DNA of 64,000 nucleotides from Russula earlei. Its lineage: Eukaryota > Basidiomycota > Agaricomycetes > Russulales > Russulaceae. How positions within the stretch are numbered: position 1 is the first letter of the stretch; every line of letters begins with the position of its first letter. The notes beneath the pieces were generated by a model that was not told where the DNA came from, did no database searches, and saw only the letters and a program-made list of their open reading frames with translations. The position numbers and the translations under genes were made by a program. This document shows, piece after piece, positions 22,756-32,255 of this stretch. The DNA lies in the NCBI GenBank assembly GCA_025769875.1, contig JAGFNK010000080.1, positions 85,888 to 149,887 on the forward strand. The letters are read 5' to 3'.

Positions 22756-23406
22756 GTGAGTCTTGACAGAAAGCCGTAGGTTCTTTACCACTAAGGGACC
22801 CATTAGTGCCTTGTGGTGCAGGGGCAGCTGCTTGAGGGGGAGGAATGACAACTGGGGGGGGGGCTGAGCGGCCATCTGAGGAGCCTGAACAGCGGCTTGG
22901 GGTGGTTGTACAGCAACTTGGGGTTGGGCTGCCATAATGAGTTCTGGGGGGTTCTGTGGTTCAAGTTCTAGGTCTTCAATGGGTTCCTGGTTTCCAAGGG
23001 GGTCCTCTGGTTCTAATGCAGGGGATTCAAAGGGTGTCTGAGTTTCAGTGTTTTCTGGTTCAGGGGGGTTGCCTTCTGTAGAAGAGGCTTCTGATTCTGA
23101 TGGTGGTTCATAGTGAGGGTCGTTTTCCCTCCAGTAGCCTAATCCAAGGCTGTTTCTGAGAAGTTCTAGGTCTAGGTGAGTGTAGAGTTGTCCTCTTCTA
23201 AGTCGTAGTTCGAACCAATGATTGTTGATGAATTCGACTGGTAGTTCTTTGTTGTTTTCGATGGTGATGTAACAGAGGAAGGTGTGAAAGCTGTCCCAGG
23301 TGGCAGTTCCTACAACGTGTTTGGGAAGGTCTGGGGATGGTCTGGGTTGGACACAGACCCAACGGTTTGATGGTAGTTCAAGGTTGATCTCCAGAATGGA
23401 GTAAGG
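22756..23406 (-). CDS. Element A gag N-terminal domain
   Basis: Opens directly after the LTR without an early ATG (first Met about 22.93 kb). It reads ILEINLELPSNRWVCVQ, then LPKHVVGTATWDSF, ELPVEFINNHWFELRLRRGQ and LGLGYWRENDPHYEPP. An acidic Pro/Glu stretch and a Gln/Pro/Ala-rich MAAQPQVAVQPPQAAVQAPQ region follow. Elements B and E carry the same N-terminal domain (LPSGIKGTAIWCW, YLPCEYINDQWYFV), so it is a conserved gag leader of this clade. Its role is unknown. Confidence 0.72.
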
Positions 23407-23407
23407 G

Positions 23408-23418
23408 AAGCTTAGCTT
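23408..23418 (-). other. Element A self-priming primer-binding site
   Basis: One base inside the 5' LTR the minus strand reads AAGCTAAGCTT, the exact reverse complement of AAGCTTAGCTT inside the LTR (23761-23751), 34 nt after TATTTAA, where transcription should start. Tf1/sushi-type chromoviruses prime reverse transcription by folding the first 11 nt of their own RNA onto such a site. Confidence 0.75.
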
Positions 23419-23419
23419 G

Positions 23420-24006
23420 TGTTACAGCATTGCGGCCATAAGAGCGTTAGCTCAGAGTTCAGTGTGGCCAAGTCCCTGTGACTTGGTTCAAGGGTTCAGT
23501 GGGGCTGGCTCAAAGAGACTGGATCAAAGGTTTAGCGTCTCAAGGCTGAGTCAGATAATGACTCAGTCCACAGACAGAGTTGATCTTCTGCTTTCACAGA
23601 AGAGGAGGACAATGAGAGAGAAGCAGAGGAGGAAAAGGAACACAAGGGTTCCTTGAGGTGTGCTCAGGTCAAGCAAGATAAAAGACAGCACAACACGAGT
23701 TGTGATTGAGAGACAGTACAGGGCAAAGGGATGTGACAGGAAATGGGACAAAGCTAAGCTTGGGGCATTCCCCAGCTTTTACAGGCGCTTAAATACTGTT
23801 TCTAGCAAGGCTGTACAGTACCATATGCAGAACAATAGATAAAACTTAACCAATAGCAAAAGAGACTCAAACAATAGATGAAACATAACAAGTGAAACAA
23901 TAAGAAGCCATCAACATCAAGGGATGAAATGGTAACCAAGGGCACAAGGGTAGGGAACAATAACAAGTGAAACAAGGACGAACTGAAAGGGGGGTAGATT
24001 ACAACA
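23420..24006 (-). repeat. Element A 5' LTR (587 bp)
   Basis: Same length as the left LTR with few differences. Promoter on the minus strand: TATTTAA (23795-23789) and a presumed start at 23761. The right flank is AGGGG, which does not match the left flank GTCTG but is the reverse complement of CCCCT beside the inverted LTR at 24835. Confidence 0.92.
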
Positions 24007-24249
24007 AGGGGACCCTCTCGAACAGTATGACCTTCACCTCTACATGCGGCAAATTGAATAAATTTGTGTTCAGGGTACATGGCAGTTCATATCAACAGGG
24101 CTTTTGCTATCCCCTTTCACTTGGCTGCACAAAGTCTCAGATGATCTGGAGTCCTTCTTTTGGGTACTTCTTTATGTGGTCATGAAATGTGTAAATCCTG
24201 AAATCCTGAAATCAGCAATGCCACTTGTATTTGATCAACACAGACAGAC
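24007..24249 (+). pseudogene. FunK1 kinase segment, inverted between two LTRs
   Basis: On the plus strand, opposite to the rest of the gene. After intron 24025-24073 (49 bp) it reads GTWQFISTGLLLSPFTWLHK, then VSDDLESFFWVLLYVVMKCV, the FunK1 block after the DFG-equivalent. Joined in its original orientation the gene reads ...RGPSRT|GTWQF..., exactly the family motif. The flanking LTR ends hold each other's target duplications, so the piece was flipped by recombination between the inverted LTRs. Confidence 0.88.
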
Positions 24250-24835
24250 TGTTGTAATCTACCCCCCTTTCAGTTCGTCCTTGTTTCACTTGTATTGTTC
24301 CCTACCCTTGTGCCCTTGGTTACCATTTCATCCCTTGATGTTGATGGCTTCTTATTGTTTCACTTGTTATGTTTCATCTATTGTTCGAGTCTCTTTTGCT
24401 ATTGGTTAAGTTTTATCTATTGTTCTGCATATGGTACTGTACAGCCTCGCTAGAAACAGTATTTAAGCGCTTGTAAAAGCTGGGGAATGCCCCAAGCTTA
24501 GCTTTGTCCCATTTCCTGTCACATCCCTTTGCCCTGTACTGTCTCTCAATCACAACTCATGTTGTGCTGGCTTTTATCTTGCTTGACCTGAGCACACCTC
24601 AAGGAACCCTTGTGTTCCTTTTCCTCCTCTGCTTCTCTCTCATTGTCCTCCTCTTCTGTGAAAGCGGAAGATCAACTCTGTCTGCAGACTGAGTCATTAT
24701 CTGACTCAGCCTTGAGACGCTAAACCTTTGATCCGGTCTCTTTGAGCCGGCCCCACTGAACCCTTGAACCAAGTCACAGGGACTTGGCCACACTGAACTC
24801 TGAGCTAATGCTCTTACGGCTGCGATGCTGTAACA
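24250..24835 (+). repeat. Solo LTR of the element A family, inverted (586 bp)
   Basis: Inverted copy of the element A LTR, TGTTGTAATC...GATGCTGTAACA on the plus strand, with no internal region. The right flank is CCCCT (24836-24840) and the left flank CAGAC (24245-24249). Before the inversion it would have been flanked by CCCCT on both sides. Confidence 0.92.
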
Positions 24836-26223
24836 CCCCTTGGCTGCGCATCCATATCCTCGTTCTTGGAAAGGTCCCAATCGATCAGGATCCCTGATCC
24901 ATCTTCACAGATCAGAATGTTCCCTGCGCTCACATCCTGATGTAAAATTTTTGTTCTCTTGTATGCTACCACATGAGCTGCTCCAAAATATTAATCAATG
25001 ACAAACTTAAACATTACACCAATTCTTACCCATGATGGCATCCTGAATGACCTGGCATAGCTGCCAAGTTGATTTGAACGTACTCAGCAGCTGTCCAAGT
25101 GTCTCCAACACCAGTTGGTAATGAACATACAGGTCAACGTTTGGTCGACCCAGGCACCATTTGTTTTTCCCTTTCCCTTTCGTGTAGTCTTGCATCTTTG
25201 TCCTTTGCACAACAAGTGGAACCGTATTTGCATGGTCTGGTGACAAAGGAACATTGCCAGCTTGACCAAACACCAGGATGTGAGGCACTTGCGCCCCGTG
25301 TAATTCCCGATACATGTCCCCTTCCTTCTGGGTCCCTTGATGATCTATATGCCAGAAGTCCTTCAAAATATACCAGTTTCGAGCTTTCGATGTCATATGC
25401 AATGTATCCAAATGTGGAATGACCAAAAAGTGTCTCTGTATGCCATATTGGCCCCACTGTGATATAAAACTTCAGCTGCTGACCGTTGGCAGCACGGTCA
25501 TCATGAACAAGAAACTTGCAAAGGTCCTTGGGTTTTACCTTCTTGATCATGAGACCCTCATATTCATTCAGCTTCGAAATTGCCACAGTGGCCTCATCAT
25601 TAGGGACCACAGAGATGACTGTGGTGTCTTGACCACGATCTGCGTTGGAGAGAAAGTTGAGTCTCCAGATGAACTCAAACAGTGTGTCGTGTTTTTCGAC
25701 CCAATAAAAAGGCTCGGAATAGATTAGACTGCTACAGTCCCATTGGAGTAATCGACCACTTTTACCAAAGAGGATGATAGCGAAGGAGAAGAGGTGAAAT
25801 TGTGAATGATGGAGAGTGGAGGCATAAGTGATCAATTGACTGCAAATTTTGTAAGCTGAATCATTGTACTTTCCAGTCCAGTGGCTTCTCAGGGGGTCCT
25901 GAACAATAGATGGAGATGTTGGGTTTGAAAGGGATTGATCCATCAGGCCAAGAAGTAGTGTTGACGAATGTGAGTTGAGGGCAGAGGTGGCATGCTTTGA
26001 TCATTTTGATCTCTCATGTGTGTGAGCATGGATCCCCCTCTGGTTGTGAAAGACTTACAAAGTGTCCCTCATTCTGTGAGACTGAATTGTGTTCAAAATT
26101 GAAGTTGATTGCTGGTCTATCTTGGCTTGCTTTTGGGATGAATTCCGATAAGAATTCGCATATGGGCATAGGACCGACGAATTTCTCACATGCATCCCCA
26201 GCCATGTCCTTATATCTGGGCAA
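24836..26223 (-). pseudogene. FunK1 fungal protein kinase, N-terminal and catalytic part
   Basis: Fungal-specific kinase-like family expanded in agaricomycetes. The N-terminal exon at 26223 reads MPRYKDMAGDACEKFVGPMP and FLSEFIPKA. The middle part (25943-25134) has TFGYIAYDIESSKLVYF, then in another frame KDFWHIDHQGTQKEGDMYRE. The 25.0-kb exon ends near WQLCQVIQDAI. The last exon before the LTR gives ILHQDVSAGNILI (HRD-like) and GILIDWDLSK (DFG-like), reaching AQPRG at 24836. A one-base frame shift near 25365 breaks the ORF independently of the transposons. Exon borders near 25.95 kb and 25.0 kb were not fixed. The substrate is unknown. Confidence 0.85.
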
Positions 26224-26389
26224 AGCTGTTTATTGAGGTGTGGAAGAATGGGCTTCACTTCTGGAAAGGTCATGTTTGAGTGGAGTTGTCGTTGTCTTAC
26301 TCCCAGGTGATGCATGCTGGGAATTAGGTGGCGTGCTAAGTTTGGGATGGGTGTGAGACATGCTAAGACAAGTTGTAAAGTCAAAGAGG

Positions 26390-27200
26390 AGAACCACCCA
26401 CCGTTGGCCAGGCAGTCAAAGATTATTTCAACCTAATATGATATAGGTCAATTAATCGATAATGGTTGTGGAGCCATGATTACTTTATTGACTTTGCCAG
26501 CTGGCAAGTCGCTGTGTATGATCATGTGGACTAACTTCAATGTTCTCGCAGTTGTCTTTGGTGAATGTGAAATGATCAGCCCCTCCAAGTTGAATTTCAA
26601 AACATCATGGCATATATATATATGTTCACTTTTATGTTATATTGGTGTGCACTGTGGGGCCTCAGGGATGGCATCGAGTCAAGGCGACACAAAAAACTCA
26701 ATGAATCTACAGTACATCATTGAAGGGGTGTTCAAGCTTTCAAATTTCAAATTTGGACATCTGAACAATGGCTATAAGGAGTGGAAAGAGAAAAAGCTTG
26801 GTTAGCAAACAGGATACTGAAACCAGCCTGAGGCAGGGAGGGCATCCATACGAAGTTGATGATGTGCTGCCCCTGGGTGTCTCTCAGGACAGTCACATTG
26901 ACAAAATAAAAGTGGCAGGTCAGGGAAAAGTGAGTCATGAAAAAATGTTTCATTGCTTAGTAAATATATTTGAAAGGATCAAGATACGTACAGAAAATTT
27001 GTGAGGTCGAGGAACTAATTAAATAAAAAAGTAAAGTAAAGTAGCAACTAGACCAGAGACCCTCATCTAAATCCCAGATCTGTCTGGGCCACTCAATTTG
27101 GACATCATGATAGTAACAAAACATGTTGTACATTATGAAAGACTTCATTGGGTGGGGTCATTTGGCGTAAACTAAGCACAACTCCATAAGAGTAACTACA
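26390..27200. other. Spacer; nothing recognised
   Basis: AT-rich, with only short open frames (for example 26476-26805 plus, 109 codons) that show no motif or codon pattern I recognise. Confidence 0.45.
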
Positions 27201-27201
27201 A

Positions 27202-28310
27202 TTAGCATGCATGCAGTGGCACCAACTTCTCTCGCATTTCCCTCTCCTTTCTGCTTTGCATAGTGGTTGTTGATGCTCGAGTGATCCAACTTGGGTTGCC
27301 GTTAGAGTGGATTGAGAGAACCCGATCGTGGTTCAAGGGGTATTCTGAGCCCTTCAAAACAATATCCCACTGGTTATTTATGCCAACCATCCAGTATTGA
27401 TGGCTATTGGTGGACGTGTTAAGGTGGACATAAAGATGTCCTGTTTTGGCTTGAGGAACTGTGGGTGGCAACATAATGTTTGTATCGGACTTGGCGAAAT
27501 ACCAGGTAGTGTAACCACTTCCAGAGTTAGAAGTGAATGAATGTTGGCGGGCCTGGTAAGGGGGTGAGGAGGCCACTGGCTGCGTATTGACGGATACACT
27601 GGTAGAGCACCGTGACAATGATGCTGGGTCAAGCTCAGTCTGCAACTGAGACATCAGCATGCTAATATATTGATAAGAGGGCAGTGAGAACGCAAGCAGT
27701 GAGATGAAACACAGAACCATCTCACTCTCGTAACTGTGCATCTGTCAGCTTTGTGATGCCAAAGAGAGCAGGCAAGATGCCTTGCTTCGCTTGAGGAGAA
27801 ATGGCCAACATGTCGAGCTGAGCATTCAAAATCTGGTGGAGGTCATCATCACTGAAATTTCCTGCAATCAGACTAGTTATAGTGTGAGTGATTATATGCA
27901 AGGAAGGGGAAGATGTGTGTGGTTGGAGTATAGCTATGATAGACTCCATTATCATATCGCCAGTACTGTTAGGGGAGGATGTAGAGCAAGGGGCAACATT
28001 GTCGACAGGTCGTCTAAGAGTCGCGACTTGATTGAGTAGGCGGCAGAGACCGTTGAGTGCATGTTACTCACTCCATGGCTTTGGCCAAGTTTGTAAGCCA
28101 ACCATCATGTTCCAGATTATATCGTCTCATCGTGAACCTCTGCCGGAGAATTGTCTGAATAATAGAATGCGGGTTGGCACCAACATCAAGACGAAGACTA
28201 AGAGGTAGTATAGATAGAAACCTTCGTAGCCTTCGGAAACATGTCAGTGCTATTGAGTTGCACCGAGAAACAGTCGTTGTCGTTGTCACTTGAGTGGTCA
28301 ATGGCAACAA
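27202..28310 (-). CDS. Unrecognised basidiomycete gene (hypothetical), exon structure unsure
   Basis: Three minus-strand open blocks with protein-like composition: 28310-28068, 27955-27722 (FSDDDLHQILNAQLDMLA, QGILPALFGITKLTDAQL) and 27741-27202 (SGYTTWYFAKSD, GHLYVHLNTSTNSHQYWMVG, ending in a Lys/Arg/Glu-rich tail RKEREMREKLV). They probably form one gene with small introns, but splice sites were not resolved. A hydrophobic stretch MVLCFISLLAFSLPSY begins the last block. I do not recognise the family. It lies between the FunK1 and WD40 relics and may also be decayed. Confidence 0.38.
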
Positions 28311-28899
28311 CCAGCAGGGTGCAGTACAACGAGGGATAGAACGGAACGGAACTTGGAAATTGTAAGGGCCTGAAATGGATGAACTGGGCCGTTCATCTCG
28401 ACGTTCAATTTATTGGCGTACACAGATGAAAATTGCTGGACAAATACAGAAATCTAAGGGGCGCCATTGTCTTCATTTCTCAGTGATGTTCAATTCCAAC
28501 TATTCCTGTTCCTGTTCCATAATCCAGGGCACTTGAATATGAACTTGCCAATTTGCCTGTGCCCAGTCACCCCTGTGCACGGCCATGACTCATGCGCCGC
28601 CGATTAGCAGTAACCCCATGGGATGCAAAGATGCCAATTGTCTGCTATTTTCAGCCAAATTTGATTCATGGGGGCCATTCATACCATTCGGTGTGGGGAC
28701 TGAACTCATTCATTCCATCTATATCATATTCATTGTCATGATGGAGCAAGAGACACATATGCAAGCAGAGAGCTGAATCAGAGTTAGACCTGGTGTTGAT
28801 ATTTATGTAATCATAGATACCATGCATCCAGAGACTCATATGTCTCTGAATCATAGCTATGATACTGGCTGCACGCTCTCCCTCAAGCTTTTCCTCATG

Positions 28900-30720
28900 G
28901 CTGCTCATTTGAAAAGTTAAACATGGACACATGCACGAATAGAAAACTAAGCAATCAAGTGCACAAGCCTTCCGAGACAGACATCATCATCATCATCATC
29001 ATCACCTGTAGATTCCCAGAGCTGAGCGCTGAGCTGCCACATGCTCACTGTCATCATTGCTCTTGCCCAAAGTCCTCTGCAATGAGCCCTCTGGTTGCAA
29101 CCCAAACAATGTCAAAACGCTCAGCTTCATGTGTCCATAACCCTGCATGCCACCTGGCAAATAGATGGACCAAGCATTCCGGTTCCAGAAAGTGACAAAG
29201 ATGGCTAGACCGAGAAGCATGATGGCCATCACTGAAGCTCGCTTCTGCAAGATATGGGTCAGCTGGTCACAGCGCACATAGCGTATTGTGATATTACAAC
29301 AATAGTCGGCCCCTGGACTGACTTCTTTGTCGCCTCTTGTCCAGGTTCTGCATGCTTTTTCACTTTGCGATCTTGAATCCAATACCAAATCACCGTCTCC
29401 GAGCCCCTCTCAGCTACACTGGTCACAATTTGGTGGGTACTCCAAGCAGAGGAGTAAGCCTGAGTGAAGCACAGTCACACATGAGTGTCTAAACCAGAAT
29501 GATGTTCTACCAAATACGCACCATGGCCTGCACAATGTCTTCAGCTATTGAAGATGATTAATAAACACACTTTTGTTCAAAAATGTCAAATCGCTTGCAT
29601 TCATGTGGAAGTTTCTCTATCAAGCTCCAATCCTTTGTACTTGTGATTCGGGTGCATCCATAGGATGTTCCCGACAGAATGTCCTTGCCAGCATGGATGA
29701 ATGTCAAGGGTAGAATGACATTCTCCAGCATTGGATGCGTTGTGGTGTGCTGGAATGGGGCATCCACAAAGTGATTGGAAGTCAGGGAATTCCAGTCAAT
29801 GCCATCATAAAGGTTCATAATGGCCAGCATCTTCTTGTCAGGGGATACCGCTGAACAGCCTCTGTGCCCATCAATCTCAGGAGCATGGGCAAGAGGCAGA
29901 AGTGGTGCATTGTACATTTTACATGAACGCAGGTGGATGCGCCATTTGATCTCAAAGGTCTTCAGATTCCATGCAATAAAGAGTCAGATAGGTTAGGGAG
30001 ATCTGTCGTAAATTATGGAGAACTCACATCACGCCATGGTCCAGATACATCACCAGCAGGATGTCATCATTAGCTCCTAAGAAATGGAGGGCCCACGCCA
30101 TAGGCTCTGGCAGCTCTCCATCCAGCTCTGGGAACTTAGGCAGATCTGGGAGGAGAGCTGCTCTTTCCCAAGTAGCTGTTCGTTAGAATTGGTACCTGGG
30201 TCAGCCAGCTGTCGTGCGAGGCGTGGTTCAAACAAACCAATGGTCACTTGCTTGATCAGTTGGATGACGTTGCTGCAACCGATGGCCAAACAAATCCCAC
30301 TCTGTGCCATGCAGTGAATCGGGCCAGGCACGCTATTGAGGGAATGATAGGCTGAATTTCGCTGTACCCAGAACATTTCAGTTTAATCAGTTGTTGCTCG
30401 AACATAGCCAGGCAATGAGAAACACTTACATCTGCCGACTTTTGAAGGCATAATGTATGCACGTCACCACTTGCATCGCCAGCCACCACAGTATAGCCAA
30501 ATTGAGAATGCCAGAGTAATGTTGTCACTGGCACCTTGACTTGAAATCAGCAAACCTCCCATCTGCTTCCATGTCCCTCGAAGATGATGACGAGACCATC
30601 ATCAGCACCACTGGTGAACAGTGAACCATCATGTGAGAATGCTAGAGTGTTGATGGAGTCATAATGTTTGTTAAGAGTCTTCTTCAGCACGTAGTGGCTC
30701 ATTAACATAGAAGGACGGAT
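28900..30720 (-). pseudogene. WD40-repeat protein, copy 1
   Basis: Minus-strand WD40 gene of a type common in agaricomycetes. Blocks: KHYDSINTLAFSHDGSLF, VPVTTLLWHSQFGYTVVAGD, SGDVHTLCLQKSAD, an intron, PIHCMAQSGICLAIG, AWALHFLG and ILLVMYLDHGV-like pieces, then MNLYDGIDWNSL and LPLTFIHAGKDILSGTSYG. It ends with a hydrophobic MAIMLLGLAIFVTFWNRNAW segment that could be a membrane anchor. An in-frame TGA (about 30.55 kb) follows WEVC where copy 2 has Gln (CAA), so this copy is broken. Function unknown beyond scaffold-like propeller repeats. Copy 2 is at 40.69-42.24 kb. Confidence 0.72.
28980..29006. repeat. (CAT)n microsatellite in WD40 copy 1
   Basis: Eight to nine CAT units. The same place in copy 2 (about 40698-40731) has more units and encodes a run of about eleven Asp on the minus strand. 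Confidence 0.8.
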
Positions 30721-31624
30721 AACACGACAAGACCTGCACAGGAGGGTTCAAGTTAGATTTGGGGGTATTGATTTTGGTTTATATTCATTTGGATGAACAA
30801 CTCATTGAAAGGTGTTCAAGTTTGGACATTTGGACAGTGGTGGTTAGATGTGACTCGGGCTGCCGTGACACCCTATTTGATAGGACAATGGTCGATGAAT
30901 GATCCATGGGGTGGAAGTAGCTGATTCTGACCCTGTTAAGGCCACAACTGGCAGACAACAATTAGAAAAAAAAATACGGGTTTCCAACGATGCAATTTGT
31001 TTACATTATGCATGCTCGGTAAATGCCTGGGACAGTGGTCTCCACTGTGGGAACTGGGATCCTTCAGCTCTCATGAGATGAGAAGGTCTACAGAGCTCAA
31101 AAGGGACATCTATGCTGGGCCTATGCTGAGGATACAATTGTGGCCCGACATCTAGATATGTTCCATTTCCATCACACAGCTGGGTTGTACTGTGACATGA
31201 GAATATTCCCTACATAAGTGCATACTAAATAATATTTTAATATGGAAATACTTGCCAGGACAGGTCCAATCCAAGTCCATCACTAACAGGCCGGGGTTGC
31301 ATCACATTCATTGTATAAAAGGCTCGGCCATGCAGATGTTGAGAAAGAGATCGCAACTTATTGTACTCCTGCCAGTAAAATTGAAATGCTTGAGAACGCC
31401 GTTGGCCCATCAGCCTGAGCCCATGTGGACACCCAGACAAGTCAGTGCTTCAGACTTTGGTCCCTTGAGCTCAATTGTTCTCCTTTTGCAGCCTCATTGT
31501 TGTCATTAAGTTGTTGTTGTTATTATAAGCTGTCCAACTCAAAAAGGAAGTATCCGCATTGCAATCATGGAAGAAATGCCCATATCCTGAACATTTGAAG
31601 TGCAGGAAGTACAGTATGTCCTAG

Positions 31625-32175
31625 TGAAGCGAGCCAACTTGGGGTGTGTGGGGGTTCATGTGGCCGGACGGGGATCCGAGACGGTTGTCTTGAGCAAGCC
31701 AAGGGGGAAGAAAGGAAGAGGGGAGAAGAGAGGGAAAGGAGAGGAGAGGGAGACAGCTCATGCGCAGTCGCTTTGGGCTGGCAGATACTGAGAGGGAGTA
31801 AGGAGCGACTGTATTAGAGGGACTGTCCTACTACAAAGTAGCTAGGGTGATTTATATACAAGAAGGGAGGTACTAAAGATGAAAGGAATGAAAGGAAAAG
31901 AGATAATGAAAGGGAGTGAGGTGTTGAAAGGGAGTTTGAGGCCAGGCGAGGTGGTTGAGGCCGTGGTGAAAGGCCTGAGATGCAAATGCGTTGCGTGTGC
32001 CAGGGCGTGTCGTGCGCATGTGGCTGGTGGTGAGGGGTAAGCGATACAATTGAGGTCTTGACGTTGGGTGTGAGGTGGTAGGCATGCGGTTGGAGGCGAA
32101 GGCTGGAAGACCATGAAGGAGGAGGTGTGGGAACCGGTGAGGCGTCACACACGGACCGCGCGTGATTCTGTGGCA
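31625..32175 (-). repeat. LTR L3 relative, solo, degenerate
   Basis: The minus strand matches the L3 LTR at 53682-54184 over most of its length: GCATCTCAGGCCTTTCACCA, TGTATATAAATCACC (TATA region), CTCTCCTCTCCTT, CAAGACAACCGTCTCGGATC and the end TTGGCTCGCTTCA. Its right edge and target duplication are unclear. It lies just downstream of the Tnp2 stop. Confidence 0.7.
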
Positions 32176-32255
32176 CAATCATCTCTCTCCGTAGTGCTTT
32201 CAGAGTTCATTAGCGGGATCTGCATGAGCTGTTTATAGATCCTTCGTTAATTCAC

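Larger units (their letters stand above)
13019..24006 (-). mobile_element. Element A: full-length Ty3/gypsy chromovirus with four nested solo LTRs
   Basis: Two 587-bp direct LTRs (13019-13605 and 23420-24006; TG...CA) bound gag, protease, RT, RNase H, integrase, chromodomain and a long C-terminal extension, all on the minus strand. A polypurine tract (GAGGGGGG, minus strand) abuts the left LTR and an 11-nt self-priming site abuts the right LTR. Internal sequence is split by four solo LTRs with perfect 5-bp duplications: 17590-18471, 19581-20409, 20883-21407 and 21911-22755. Without these the element is about 7.9 kb. Its left flank is GTCTG, but the right flank is AGGGG because of a later inversion. 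In-frame stops such as those at 15016, 16801 and 18.95 kb are TGA where CGA (Arg) is expected. Confidence 0.92.

Noticed and set aside
13014..24011. Element A as a chimera because its flanks GTCTG and AGGGG differ
   Set aside because: The flanks match the reverse complements of those beside the inverted solo LTR, which an inversion explains fully.
25134..25943. A 269-codon minus frame as an intact gene
   Set aside because: After about residue 195 it leaves the FunK1 reading, which continues in the next frame; the tail is a frame-shift artefact.
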